Source of the DNA: Microbispora corallina
GTDB lineage: Bacteria > Actinomycetota > Actinomycetes > Streptosporangiales > Streptosporangiaceae
DNA: 64,000 nt
Direction of reading: 5' to 3'
Assembly (NCBI RefSeq): GCF_016863035.1
Contig: NZ_BOOC01000009.1
Span: 124,001 to 188,000, forward strand
Positions within the stretch are counted from its first letter, which is position 1, and each line of letters opens with the position of its first letter. Made by a program: the position numbers and the translations under genes. The notes under the pieces are model-generated. The model ran no database searches, had not been told where the DNA came from, and saw only the letters and a program-made list of their open reading frames with translations. This document shows, piece by piece, positions 55,772 to 64,000 of the stretch.

Positions 55772-57748
55772 TTGAGCGACACCACCGAACTCCTCTCCGA
55801 CGGCCAGGCCGCCGGCGACACCCCCACTTCCGCCCCGGCCCGACCGCGTCGTCGCTCCGGCACCGGCCTCGCCGGCATGGTGCTTCCCGAGCTTCAGGCG
55901 ATGGCCACCAGCCTTGGCATCACCGGGACCGGGCGGATGCGGAAGAGCCAGCTCATCGCGGCGATCCAGGAGAAGCAGGGCGGCGTGGCCGAGGCCCCCG
56001 CCGAGCCGAAGACGGCCGCCGCGGCCCCCGCCGTCGCGGAGCGCCCCGCCCGTGGCCGCAGGGAACGTTCCCGCGCCACGGCCGCCGCGAGCGCGCCCGC
56101 CATCGAGCAGACCGTCGCCGCCGAGCCCGCTCCGATCCGGGAGGAGCGCCCGTCGATCGAGGCCGCGGCGCCCGCCGCCGCAGCGCCGGCCGTCACGGAG
56201 GCCCCGGTCGTCACCGACCAGCAGGGCGACGCCGGCCAGGGCGACAGCCGCGCCGACGGCCGTCCCGAGCGCGGCGACCGCCGCGAGCGGCGCACCCGCG
56301 GGGAGCGCGGCGACAGGGGAGAGCGCCGCGACCGCGCCGACCAGCGCGCGGCCGACCCGGGCGACGGCCAGGGCCGTCAGCAGGGCCGCGGCGACAACAG
56401 GTCCGACGGGCGTCCCGACAATCGCGGCGACCGCGACAACCGGGGCGACCGCGGCGACGGCCGCGCCGACAACCGGCCGGACAACCGCACCGACGGCAAG
56501 GGCGGCGACCAGCAGGGCGACGACGCCCGCGGCCGCCGCGGCCGGTTCCGCGAGCGCAACCGCCGCGGCCGCGACCGCTTCGACAGCAACGAGCCCGTGA
56601 TCGGCGAGGACGACGTCCTCATCCCGATCGCCGGCATCCTCGACATCCTCGACAACTACGCGTTCGTCCGGACCAGCGGCTACCTGCCGGGCTCCAACGA
56701 CGTCTACGTCTCGCTCGCGCAGATCCGCCGCAACGGCCTGCGCAAGGGCGACGTCATCACCGGCGCCGTCCGGCAGCCGAGGGACGGCGAGCGGCGCGAG
56801 AAGTTCAACGCCCTCGTCCGCCTCGACACGGTCAACGGCATGGACCCGGAGCAGGCTCGTCAGCGGCCCGACTTCAACAAGCTCACGCCGCTCTACCCGC
56901 AGGAGCGCCTGCGCCTGGAGACCGAGCCGAACGTCCTGACCACGCGGATCATCGACCTCGTCTCGCCGATCGGCAAGGGGCAGCGCGGCCTCATCGTGTC
57001 GCCGCCCAAGGCCGGCAAGACGATGGTGCTGCAGGCCATCGCCAACGCGATCACCCGCAACAACCCCGAGTGCCACCTGATGGTCGTCCTCGTCGACGAG
57101 CGTCCTGAAGAGGTCACCGACATGCAGCGGTCGGTCAAGGGCGAGGTCATCCACTCGACCTTCGACCGCCCGGCCGAGGACCACACCACCGTCGCGGAGC
57201 TCGCCATCGAGCGGGCCAAGCGCCTGGTGGAGCTGGGCCACGACGTGGTCGTCCTGCTCGACTCGATCACCCGCCTCGGCCGCGCGTACAACCTCGCGGC
57301 GCCCGCGAGCGGCCGCATCCTGTCCGGTGGTGTCGACTCGACCGCGCTCTACCCGCCGAAGCGGTTCTTCGGCGCCGCGCGCAACATCGAGAACGGCGGC
57401 TCGCTGACGATCCTGGCCACCGCCCTGGTCGAGACCGGCTCGAAGATGGACGAGGTCATCTTCGAGGAGTTCAAGGGCACCGGCAACATGGAGCTCAAGC
57501 TCAACCGCTCCCTGGCCGACAAGCGCATCTTCCCCGCGGTGGACGTCGACGCGTCCGGCACCCGCAAGGAGGAGATCCTGATGGCCAAGGAGGAGCTGTC
57601 CATCGTGTGGAAGCTCCGCCGCGTCCTCCACGCCCTCGACATGCAGCAGGCGCTGGAGCTCCTTCTCGAGAAGATGAAGGAGACGAAGTCCAACGCGGAG
57701 TTCCTGCTCCAGGTCCAGAAGACGACGGTCAGCAGCGACCGCGACTAG
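55772..57748 (+). CDS. rho: Transcription termination factor Rho
   Basis: An RNA-dependent hexameric ATPase of 658 aa that ends transcription. The N-terminal helical RHO_N part ([30 protein letters not shown]) is followed by an extended Arg/Asp/Gly/Gln-rich insert (about 90-270) typical of high-GC actinobacteria. The RNA-binding cold-shock-like domain starts at [20 protein letters not shown]. The motor has Walker [11 protein letters not shown] (about 411-420), Walker [17 protein letters not shown] and the [20 protein letters not shown] loop. The start is TTG 55772 (SDTTELLSD), matching Rho N-termini of relatives. A strong terminator follows. Confidence 0.97.
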   Translation: MSDTTELLSDGQAAGDTPTSAPARPRRRSGTGLAGMVLPELQAMATSLGITGTGRMRKSQLIAAIQEKQGGVAEAPAEPKTAAAAPAVAERPARGRRERSRATAAASAPAIEQTVAAEPAPIREERPSIEAAAPAAAAPAVTEAPVVTDQQGDAGQGDSRADGRPERGDRRERRTRGERGDRGERRDRADQRAADPGDGQGRQQGRGDNRSDGRPDNRGDRDNRGDRGDGRADNRPDNRTDGKGGDQQGDDARGRRGRFRERNRRGRDRFDSNEPVIGEDDVLIPIAGILDILDNYAFVRTSGYLPGSNDVYVSLAQIRRNGLRKGDVITGAVRQPRDGERREKFNALVRLDTVNGMDPEQARQRPDFNKLTPLYPQERLRLETEPNVLTTRIIDLVSPIGKGQRGLIVSPPKAGKTMVLQAIANAITRNNPECHLMVVLVDERPEEVTDMQRSVKGEVIHSTFDRPAEDHTTVAELAIERAKRLVELGHDVVVLLDSITRLGRAYNLAAPASGRILSGGVDSTALYPPKRFFGAARNIENGGSLTILATALVETGSKMDEVIFEEFKGTGNMELKLNRSLADKRIFPAVDVDASGTRKEEILMAKEELSIVWKLRRVLHALDMQQALELLLEKMKETKSNAEFLLQVQKTTVSSDRD

Positions 57749-57761
57749 TCGTCCTCGTTCA

Positions 57762-57801
57762 CGCCGAAGCCCCGGACGGTCCGCCGCCCGGGGCTTCGGC
57801 G
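57762..57801 (+). terminator. Terminator hairpin after rho
   Basis: A 14-bp perfect stem, CGCCGAAGCCCCGG (57762-57775) with CCGGGGCTTCGGCG (57788-57801), has a 12-nt loop. No U-tract follows, as is common in high-GC actinobacteria. Confidence 0.85.
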
Positions 57802-57922
57802 CGTACGGGGACGCGTTTCGGGTTAGCCCCACCTGCGGGACGGCCGTTCGCCCCATTCACCCCGGCCCGAAGTGTTGGCAGTCTTGTCCCGAGCCGTCAC
57901 GCCGTACGGAAGCGAGGGAACG

Positions 57923-59257
57923 GTGACGATGACCGCCGAGACGGCGTCCCCCGACCGGCCGGCCCCCGAGCCGGACGACCGCCCGCTGCGCGAACGGGTG
58001 CCGCTCGGCCCCAAGGGCCCGATCGGGGTCGCCCTCGACCCGATGACCTGGCGGGCCGTGCCGTACCTGTTCCTCAGCCTGTTCCTCGGCCTCGCGTGGC
58101 TCGCCGTCCTGTCGGTCGCCGTGCCCGTGTCGGTCGCGATGGTCGTCGTGTGGGTGGGGCTCCCGCTGATCGTCGTCACGATCCTGATGTGGCGCGGCGC
58201 GGCCATGCTCGAACGGCGGATCCTGCGCCTGGCCTTCGGCGTGCGGATCCCCGACCCGTACCGGAGGCGGCCGGAGGGAGGGTTCGTCCGCCACCTCGAC
58301 TGGTTGTTCGGCGACCCCGCGACCTGGAAGGACCTCGGCTACCTGCTCCTGCTGACGCCGCTCGGGGCGCTGGAGTTCTTCGTCTCGCTGCTGCTGTGGA
58401 CGAGCGGCCTCGCCCTGCTGTCCGGCCCGCTCGTCACGGCCCTCGGCTGGCGGACGACGATGGGCGTCCGGCTGGGGTACGGCTCGGTCGCCGAGTCGGT
58501 GCCCTGGGCGCTCGTCGGCGCGGCGATCCTGGTGGTCGCCCTCTACGCCGTGCGGGGCATGACGTGGCTGCACACCATGCTCGCGAACCTGCTGCTCGGC
58601 GTGGACGAGCAGGACCATCTGCGGGCCCAGACGGAGTACCTGCGGGCCAGCAGGGCCCGGGGCGTGCACACCGCCGAGACCGAACGGCGGCGGATCGAGC
58701 GCGACCTGCACGACGGCGCGCAGCAGCGGCTGCTGGCGGTGGCCCTCGACCTGGGCCGGGCCCGCGCCAAGTTCGACGAGGACCCCGAGGCGGCCCGCGA
58801 CCTGCTGGCCAGCGCGCACGCCGGCACCAAGGAGGCCATCGCCGAGCTGCGCGACCTCGCCCGCGGGATCTACCCCGCCATCCTCACCGACCGGGGGCTC
58901 GACGCCGCGCTGTCCTCGCTCGCGGCGCGGGCGCCCGTACGCGTCGAGCTGTCCGTGGAGATCGCCGAACGGCCGCCCCCGGCCGTGGAGAGCATCGCGT
59001 ACTTCATCGTGTCCGAGACGCTGACCAACATGGCCAAGCACTCCCGCGCCTCCGAGGCGTCGGTGTCGGTCCGCAGGGAGGGCGTCCAGATCGTGGTGGA
59101 GGTCGCCGACAACGGCGTGGGCGGCGCGAGAGCCGTACCGGGCGGGGGACTGGCCGGGCTCGCCGACCGCGCCGCCACGATCGACGGGGTCCTGATCGTC
59201 GACAGTCCGCCCGGCGGTCCCACCCGTATTCGCGCCTCGCTGCCCTGCACGTGGTAG
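57923..59257 (+). CDS. NarL-type sensor histidine kinase
   Basis: A 444-aa membrane kinase. The N-terminal half has about four membrane helices (YLFLSLFLGLAWLAVLSVAV, VVVWVGLPLIVVTILM, LGYLLLLTPLGALEFFVSLL, AILVVALYAVRG) forming the actinobacterial 'sensor' domain. The HisKA_3 box is RRIERDLHDGAQQRLLAVAL, and the ATPase has ETLTNMAKHS and VADNGVGGA with the glycine-rich GGGLAGLADRA. GTG 57923 has GAGGG upstream; an ATG two codons on is possible. The response regulator starts 31 nt after its stop. Signal unknown. Confidence 0.93.
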   Translation: MTMTAETASPDRPAPEPDDRPLRERVPLGPKGPIGVALDPMTWRAVPYLFLSLFLGLAWLAVLSVAVPVSVAMVVVWVGLPLIVVTILMWRGAAMLERRILRLAFGVRIPDPYRRRPEGGFVRHLDWLFGDPATWKDLGYLLLLTPLGALEFFVSLLLWTSGLALLSGPLVTALGWRTTMGVRLGYGSVAESVPWALVGAAILVVALYAVRGMTWLHTMLANLLLGVDEQDHLRAQTEYLRASRARGVHTAETERRRIERDLHDGAQQRLLAVALDLGRARAKFDEDPEAARDLLASAHAGTKEAIAELRDLARGIYPAILTDRGLDAALSSLAARAPVRVELSVEIAERPPPAVESIAYFIVSETLTNMAKHSRASEASVSVRREGVQIVVEVADNGVGGARAVPGGGLAGLADRAATIDGVLIVDSPPGGPTRIRASLPCTW

Positions 59258-59275
59258 GACGGGCTCCCGCCGACC

Positions 59276-59281
59276 TAGGGT
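59276..59281 (+). promoter_or_regulatory. -10 element of the NarL-type regulator gene
   Basis: TAGGGT lies 7 nt before ATG 59289, fitting a leaderless transcript separate from the kinase mRNA. Confidence 0.4.
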
Positions 59282-59288
59282 GTGGCGC

Positions 59289-59930
59289 ATGCGCGTAGCG
59301 ATCGCGGAGGACTCCGTACTGCTCAGGGAGGGCATGGCCCGGCTCCTGGCCGACGGCGGGATCGAGACGGTCGCCGCGGTCGGGGACGGCCCCGCCCTGG
59401 TCGCCGCGGTCGCCGAGCACGCCCCTGACCTCGCGATCGTGGACGTGCGCATGCCGCCGACGCACACCGACGAGGGGCTGCGCGCGGCCATCGAGGTGCG
59501 CGCCCGCCGTCCCGGCTTCCCGATCCTCGTGCTGTCGCAGTACGTGGAGGAGCGGTACGCGACCGACCTGCTCGGGGGAGGGGCCGCCGCCGTCGGCTAC
59601 CTGCTGAAGGAGCGGGTCGCGGACGTCTCCGACTTCCTCGACGCGGTCCGCCGGGTGGCGGCCGGGGGGACGGTCATCGACCCCGACGTCGTCGTGCAGC
59701 TGCTGAGCCGCCGCCGGGCCGGGCTCGACACGCTCAGCGTCCGCGAGCGGCAGGTGCTGTCGCTGATGGCGGAGGGCCGGTCGAACGCCGCGATCGCGTC
59801 CGGGCTCGTCGTCAGCGAGGGTGCGGTGGAGAAGCACATCACGGCGATCTTCGTGAAGCTCGGCCTCGACCCCGCGCCCGACGCCCACCGGCGGGTCCTC
59901 GCCGTCCTCGCCTACCTCGGCCGTCGCTGA
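59289..59930 (+). CDS. NarL/FixJ-family response regulator
   Basis: A 213-aa regulator. The receiver has the acidic ED at 7-8, phosphoacceptor Asp52 (LAIVDVRMPP), and the LLKERV lysine. The LuxR-type helix-turn-helix is LSVRERQVLSLMAEGRSNAA, then GLVVSEGAVEKHITAIFVKL. ATG 59289 begins MRVAIAEDSVLL. It pairs with the kinase just upstream. A bidirectional terminator lies 19 nt after its stop. Confidence 0.95.
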   Translation: MRVAIAEDSVLLREGMARLLADGGIETVAAVGDGPALVAAVAEHAPDLAIVDVRMPPTHTDEGLRAAIEVRARRPGFPILVLSQYVEERYATDLLGGGAAAVGYLLKERVADVSDFLDAVRRVAAGGTVIDPDVVVQLLSRRRAGLDTLSVRERQVLSLMAEGRSNAAIASGLVVSEGAVEKHITAIFVKLGLDPAPDAHRRVLAVLAYLGRR

Positions 59931-59949
59931 CCCGCTCGCCGGCACGACA

Positions 59950-59981
59950 AAGGCCCGCGCGGATCGCTCCGCGCGGGCCTT
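59950..59981. terminator. Bidirectional terminator
   Basis: A 14-bp perfect stem, AAGGCCCGCGCGGA with its reverse complement (59968-59981), has a TCGC loop. An AA/TT edge on both sides lets it work for the response-regulator gene and the convergent secreted-protein gene. Confidence 0.88.
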
Positions 59982-60040
59982 CGGGTGCGTCGTCTGTACG
60001 GCTTGCGCCAGGGGTTGGTGGGGCGAGCCGCACAGCTCCG

Positions 60041-61120
60041 CTACTTGACGTCCACGAACTTCTTGTTCGAGAGCGAGCGGTAGGTGTTGCTCGTGGCGGA
60101 TGCCGTGGTCCGCCAGTAACCGTCGTACTTCGGCTTCACACTCTTGCTGTACTTACCGGTGGAAGTGGCGTGGACGGTGCTCACGAACTTCCACGTCTTG
60201 GTGCCCTTCTTCATGAAGTACAGCCTGAGGGTCTTCTTCGACCAGGCCTTCGTACCCCGGTAGACCTTGCCGTACAGCTTCGTGGTCTTGCCCTTCTTCA
60301 CCTTCGCCGGGGAGGCGTACAGGGTGATCTTGGACTTGGCCATGGAGCTGCTCTTCTTGACCTGGAAGCCCCGGACGAAGCTGTACTTCTTGGTGCCCCG
60401 CTGGACGGTGATCTTCAGCTGCCAGTCGCCGGCCGTGGTGCTGTAGTCGAAGGACGTCGAGTCGTGGTAGGAGTCGTCGGCCTCGAGACCCGTGGTCAGC
60501 GCGTAGTAGTCGTCGCTGTCCTCGGACTCCAGCCGGACGTCGGTGACCTTCTCGTCGCCGTACTTCTCCAGCTTGAAGGCGGCGTAGACGTCCACATCCT
60601 TGCCCGACTTCAGGTACACCGGGTCCGGGTCGACGTTGGCGCCCGTGACCCGGGTCGCCGCGGCGACGGCAAGGGTGGTCCAGTTGCTGTACGTCGGGGT
60701 GGCACCGGAGGCGGCGTCGCCCTGGGTGATGCCGATCTGGTACTTCCAGTCCCCGGGCTTGTCGCTGGACGCGACGGGGATGTAACCCGAGACGTCAGCC
60801 TTGTTGTCACTCGGAACGCTGCTGACTGTACCGAGCTGAGTGGGGATCTCCGCCGTGTGCGCGGACGAGTCGGTCTCGTCGACCTTCAAGTAGCGCACGG
60901 TCACCTTCGCCGGGTGGTCCTTGTCGGCGTAGGCGCCGGACACGTGCACCTTAAAGGTGATCTTGTCGCTGCCGGTGGGCGGGATGAACTTGTCCACGAA
61001 ATCGACGCCACTGGCAGAGGCGTCGGCGTACGCGGGGGAAGCTACGGTGATGGCCGCTCCTGCGGCAAAGACAGCCGCCCCCGTCGCGGCCGCCAAGGCG
61101 AGCCGCAAGCCCTTCCTCAT
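60041..61120 (-). CDS. Secreted protein with Ig-like C-terminal domain
   Basis: A 359-aa exported protein. The signal peptide (LALAAATGAAVFAAGAAITV, cleavage after SPAYA) leads into about three beta-rich domains. The last (about 258-359) is rich in Lys, Tyr, Ser and Thr (ITLYASPAKVKKGKTTKLYG, SKSVKPKYDGYWRTTASATS) and resembles the bacterial Ig-like repeats of actinomycete secreted proteins. No catalytic motif is seen, so an adhesive or structural role is a guess. ATG 61120 has AGGGG 6 nt upstream. A good promoter lies at 61173-61201. Confidence 0.82.
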   Translation of the reverse strand: MRKGLRLALAAATGAAVFAAGAAITVASPAYADASASGVDFVDKFIPPTGSDKITFKVHVSGAYADKDHPAKVTVRYLKVDETDSSAHTAEIPTQLGTVSSVPSDNKADVSGYIPVASSDKPGDWKYQIGITQGDAASGATPTYSNWTTLAVAAATRVTGANVDPDPVYLKSGKDVDVYAAFKLEKYGDEKVTDVRLESEDSDDYYALTTGLEADDSYHDSTSFDYSTTAGDWQLKITVQRGTKKYSFVRGFQVKKSSSMAKSKITLYASPAKVKKGKTTKLYGKVYRGTKAWSKKTLRLYFMKKGTKTWKFVSTVHATSTGKYSKSVKPKYDGYWRTTASATSNTYRSLSNKKFVDVK

Positions 61121-61172
61121 GGTTACCCCTAACATTGGTAAAATTGAGGGAAAAGTCGGGTTTGAACACCGG

Positions 61173-61201
61173 AGCCTAGTGGGGCGGGTGTGACTAGTCC
61201 A
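61173..61201 (-). promoter_or_regulatory. Promoter of the secreted Ig-like protein gene
   Basis: On the minus strand TGGACT (61196-61201) and TAGGCT (61173-61178) are 17 bp apart. Two direct copies of AACGTTCG (61212-61219 and 61243-61250, 31 bp apart) lie just upstream of the -35, where an activator would bind. Confidence 0.7.
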
Positions 61202-61290
61202 CTTGCCTGTAAACGTTCGCCCGATTTGTGTGGAGTTCCGCTAACGTTCGTCTCTTCTGGGCTGCGGGACCTGGCCGCTGTCCACACCGG

Positions 61291-61316
61291 GGAATAGGGC
61301 GTGGCCGGGGAAGGTT
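61291..61316 (+). promoter_or_regulatory. SigR-type (disulfide-stress) promoter of rpmE
   Basis: GGAAT (61291-61295) and GTT (61314-61316) are separated by exactly 18 bp, matching the SigR consensus GGAAT-N18-GTT. The -35 is further preceded by GG. rpmE is a known SigR target in Streptomyces coelicolor. The start codon is 133 nt downstream of the -10. Confidence 0.85.
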
Positions 61317-61449
61317 GCAGGATCTGGCACACTGGTAGCCGAACCGCAGCGGTACCGGTTCCCGCAGGCGCGTCAGGGTGTGCCGACGCGCCGAGGCCCT
61401 TCGAGCCGACAAGCGACCCGGCGACCGCACCGAGCGTTAGGACTGAGAC

Positions 61450-61668
61450 ATGAAGCCCGACATCCACCCGGAGTACGTGGTCACCGAGGTGACCTGCACC
61501 TGCGGGAACACCTTCACCACGCGCAGCACCGCCAAGAACGGCGTGATCCACGCCGACGTGTGCTCCGCCTGCCACCCGTTCTACACGGGCAAGCAGAAGA
61601 TCCTCGACACCGGTGGCCGGGTGGCGCGCTTCGAGGCGCGTTTCGGCAAGAAGGCCCAGAGCAAGTAG
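61450..61668 (+). CDS. rpmE: Ribosomal protein bL31 (zinc-binding form)
   Basis: A 72-aa ribosomal protein of the large subunit. The zinc ligands are the Cys pairs in TCTCGNTF and VCSACHP, so this is the C+ form. ATG 61450 begins [10 protein letters not shown], the normal N-terminus. A SigR-type promoter lies upstream. In Streptomyces, SigR control of L31 links ribosome composition to thiol stress. prfA follows after 113 nt. Confidence 0.98.
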   Translation: MKPDIHPEYVVTEVTCTCGNTFTTRSTAKNGVIHADVCSACHPFYTGKQKILDTGGRVARFEARFGKKAQSK

Positions 61669-61781
61669 CTCCTCCGCGACGCCGGCCCGGCGGCGCCCCT
61701 CGGTTCAGAGGCGGCGTTCCCGGGTCGGCGTTCTTGGTGATTGCGGCCTGTTTCCGAGGATCATGAGATAAGGAGCTCGCG

Positions 61782-62828
61782 GTGAACCTCGACGAGATCA
61801 TGAGCGAGTACGCCGACCTGGAACTGCGGCTCGCCGACCCCGCGGTGCACGCCGACCAGTCCAGGGCGCGGGCGTACGGCAAGCGGTACGCCGTGCTCAC
61901 GCCCATCGTCGCGACCTACCGCGAGCTTGAGTCCGTACGGCAGGACCTGGCGACCGCGCGCGAGCTCGCGTCGGAGGACGCGGCGTTCGCCGAGGAGGCG
62001 GCCGACCTGGAGAGCCGGATCCCGGCCCTGGAGGAGCGGCTCACGCACCTGCTCGTCCCGCGCGACCCGAACGACGACAAGGACATCATCATGGAGATCA
62101 AGGCGGGTGAGGGCGGCCAGGAGTCGGCCCTGTTCGCCGGTGACCTCCTGCGGATGTACCTCAGGTACGCCGAGCGGGCCGGCTACAAGACCGAGATCAT
62201 CGACGCCCAGCACTCCGACCTGGGCGGCTACAAGGACGTCACGGTCGCGATCAAGGGCAAGGAGGGCGCCTGGTCGCGGCTCAAGTTCGAGGGCGGCGTC
62301 CACCGGGTGCAGCGGGTCCCCGTGACCGAGTCGCAGGGCCGCATCCACACCTCGGCGGCCGGCGTGCTCGTCTACCCCGAGGCCGAGGACGTCGACGTCC
62401 AGATCGACCCGAACGACCTGCGGATCGACGTGTTCCGGTCGAGCGGCCCCGGCGGCCAGAGCGTCAACACGACCGACTCGGCCGTGCGGATCACGCACCT
62501 GCCGACCGGCGTCGTCGTCTCCTGCCAGAACGAGAAGAGCCAGCTCCAGAACAAGGAGTCGGCGCTGCGCATCCTGCGCGCGCGGCTGCTCGTGATGGCG
62601 CAGGAGGAGGCCGACGCCGCCGCGATGGCCGAGCGCAAGTCGCAGGTGCGGACGGTCGACCGCTCCGAGCGCGTCCGGACCTACAACTTCCCGGAGAACC
62701 GCATCTCCGATCACCGGGTCGGTTACAAGGCCTACAACCTCGACCAAGTCCTGGACGGCGATCTCGACGCGGTGATACAGGCTTTGCTCGACGCCGAACT
62801 CGCGGAGAAGCTCGCCGCCCACACGTGA
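61782..62828 (+). CDS. prfA: Peptide chain release factor 1
   Basis: A class I release factor of 348 aa, reading UAA and UAG. The catalytic GGQ lies in [17 protein letters not shown], and the codon-recognition tripeptide is PVT in [33 protein letters not shown] is typical. GTG 61782 has AAGGAG upstream. prmC, whose product methylates the GGQ glutamine, follows after 88 nt. Confidence 0.97.
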   Translation: MNLDEIMSEYADLELRLADPAVHADQSRARAYGKRYAVLTPIVATYRELESVRQDLATARELASEDAAFAEEAADLESRIPALEERLTHLLVPRDPNDDKDIIMEIKAGEGGQESALFAGDLLRMYLRYAERAGYKTEIIDAQHSDLGGYKDVTVAIKGKEGAWSRLKFEGGVHRVQRVPVTESQGRIHTSAAGVLVYPEAEDVDVQIDPNDLRIDVFRSSGPGGQSVNTTDSAVRITHLPTGVVVSCQNEKSQLQNKESALRILRARLLVMAQEEADAAAMAERKSQVRTVDRSERVRTYNFPENRISDHRVGYKAYNLDQVLDGDLDAVIQALLDAELAEKLAAHT

Positions 62829-62916
62829 GCCGGCGAGCCGGCCACCCGGCCGTACGCCCCCGAGAGCTCAGCCCGCAGGACCACCGACAAGCGACCGCGA
62901 CCGCCGTAAGAGACCG

Positions 62917-63771
62917 ATGACCTTCCTGCTCGACGAGATCGCCCACGCGACCGCCCGGCTGGCCGAGGCGGGCGTGCCGTCGCCGCGCACCGACGCCGAG
63001 GAGATCGCGGCGTTCGTGCACGGCGTGGCCCGGTCGCGGCTCCACATGGTGAAGGACGCCGATTTCGACGCCCGCTTCTGGGAGGGGATCGCCCGCCGGG
63101 AGGCGCGCGAGCCGCTCCAGCACATCACCGGGCGCGCCTACTTCCGCTACCTGTCGCTGGAGGTCGGCCCCGGCGTCTTCGTGCCGCGGCCCGAGACCGA
63201 GGTCGTCGCCGGCTGGGCCATCGACCGGCTCCGCGAGATGGACGTCGCTCAGCCCGTGGTCGTCGACCTCGGCACCGGCTCGGGCGCCATCGCGCTGTCG
63301 ATCGCCCAGGAGGTCGCCCTCGCCCAGGTGCACGCCGTGGAGATCGACCCCGTCGCCTACAGCTGGGCCAGGCGCAACATCCTCGAACACGGCCAGGGCC
63401 GCACGTCCCTCCACCCCGAGGACCTCGCCGATTGCCTCCCCGAGCTGAACGGCCGCGTCGATCTCGTGATCTCCAACCCGCCGTACATCCCGCCGGGCGC
63501 GATCCCGCGCGACCCCGAGGTGCGCGACTACGATCCGTCGCGCGCGTTGTACGGGTCGGGGGAGGACGGGCTCGACGAGGTCAGGGCCGTCGAACGGACG
63601 GCCAGGCGGCTGCTGCGGCCCGGGGGCTTCGTCGCCGTCGAGCACGCCGACCAGCAGGGGAACGCCGTCTACTGGCTGTTCTCCGAGGACAGGGGCTGGC
63701 GCGACGCGCGTCTGCGGCAGGACCTGACCGGCCGGGACCGGTACGTCACCGCCCGCCTCGACCAGGACTGA
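62917..63771 (+). CDS. prmC: Release factor glutamine methyltransferase
   Basis: A SAM-dependent methyltransferase of 284 aa that methylates the GGQ glutamine of release factors. An N-terminal helical domain binds the factor. The SAM site is VVDLGTGSGAIALSIA and the catalytic motif DLVISNPPYIPPG. QHITGRAYFRYLSLEVGPGVFVPRP is characteristic (shown in part: HITGRAYFRYLSLEV). Position after prfA fits. ATG 62917. Confidence 0.97.
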   Translation: MTFLLDEIAHATARLAEAGVPSPRTDAEEIAAFVHGVARSRLHMVKDADFDARFWEGIARREAREPLQHITGRAYFRYLSLEVGPGVFVPRPETEVVAGWAIDRLREMDVAQPVVVDLGTGSGAIALSIAQEVALAQVHAVEIDPVAYSWARRNILEHGQGRTSLHPEDLADCLPELNGRVDLVISNPPYIPPGAIPRDPEVRDYDPSRALYGSGEDGLDEVRAVERTARRLLRPGGFVAVEHADQQGNAVYWLFSEDRGWRDARLRQDLTGRDRYVTARLDQD

Positions 63772-63849
63772 CCGCCCGAGGCTGTTTCCGACGGCCGGAT
63801 GCCCGGCGACGCGTGCGGGCCGCGCGGGAGGCCGTGGAAGGATGAGGCT

Positions 63850-64000
63850 GTGAGCCAACGGTATGACTGCGCCGACCACGACCAGCGGACCGCGGGGCTG
63901 GCCGAGGCCGCCTCCGCCGTACGCCGGGGCGACCTGGTCGTGATCCCCACCGACACGGTGTACGGGATCGGCGCCGACGCGTTCACCCACTCGGCCGTGA
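63850..64000 (+). CDS. L-threonylcarbamoyladenylate synthase (Sua5/YrdC family), 3' end outside window
   Basis: The first 50 codons of a Sua5/YrdC protein, cut by the window edge. Visible are LAEAASAVRRGDLVVIPTDT and VYGIGADAFTHSAV, which carry the family KxR/S-x-x-T nucleotide-binding start. The enzyme makes threonylcarbamoyl-AMP from threonine, bicarbonate and ATP for the t6A tRNA modification. Start GTG 63850. Its place after prmC matches other actinobacteria. Symbol left empty because only the N-terminus is seen. Confidence 0.9.
   Translation, partial: MSQRYDCADHDQRTAGLAEAASAVRRGDLVVIPTDTVYGIGADAFTHSAV

Noticed and set aside
55386..55775. A 129-codon frame spanning the rho leader and overlapping the rho start
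   Set aside because: Other frames in the same stretch are also open, base use is not coding-like, and no family is recognised. It is kept only as a note in the leader entry.

Overview
This 64 kb window is high-GC actinobacterial chromosome. GTG starts are common, many promoters sit so close to the start codon that the mRNA would be leaderless, and there are SARP, HxlR, PadR and XRE regulators and DUF574 methyltransferases. The backbone DALR protein-lysA-hom-(thrC-thrB)-rho-rpmE-prfA-prmC-sua5 follows the order known from Streptomyces and relatives. The style suits a mycelial actinomycete, possibly Streptosporangiales, but the sequence alone does not fix the genus. I saw no rRNA, tRNA, CRISPR array, intact transposon or prophage.

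1-9.2 kb is regulatory: a partial membrane Ser/Thr kinase overlapping a LacI/CebR-type repressor with a perfect operator, a DUF305 lipoprotein, a two-component pair and a large SARP-type ATPase regulator. 9.2-10.3 kb holds a 26-codon leader peptide of the sulfur-gene type, a hairpin and a TauD-family dioxygenase. 10.5-16.8 kb is the glycogen-to-trehalose operon glgX-treY-treZ. 16.9-24.3 kb is mixed: a truncated histidine kinase, an XRE regulator, a divergent HxlR/quinone-oxidoreductase pair, a coiled-coil protein, a DUF574 methyltransferase and ung.

24.5-29.4 kb is a carbohydrate ABC importer with two different binding lipoproteins and two permeases, one carrying a large inserted beta-sandwich domain; it has no ATPase and lies opposite a PadR regulator. 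30-35.5 kb holds a LuxR regulator, a cytochrome P450 and a MacB/FtsX-type ABC system. 35.5-41.5 kb carries treS, an asparagine-synthetase-like gene, a secreted Nep1-like protein and an AAA/DUF4143 ATPase.

41.7-55.4 kb is the aspartate-family cluster. The DALR protein-lysA-hom part is separated from thrC-thrB by an insert with a polysaccharide deacetylase and three GT2-type glycosyltransferases, and a CgeB-like glycosyltransferase lies on the left flank. 55.4-64 kb is translation and termination core: rho with a 0.4 kb leader, a NarL-type two-component pair, a secreted Ig-like protein, rpmE with a textbook SigR promoter, prfA, prmC and the start of sua5.

Two themes join the genes. Trehalose and alpha-glucan metabolism is covered by TreX/Y/Z, TreS and an AglE/LpqY-like importer. 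Sulfur and thiol state is read by the leader peptide before the dioxygenase, the SigR promoter of rpmE and a cysteine-containing HxlR switch beside a quinone reductase.
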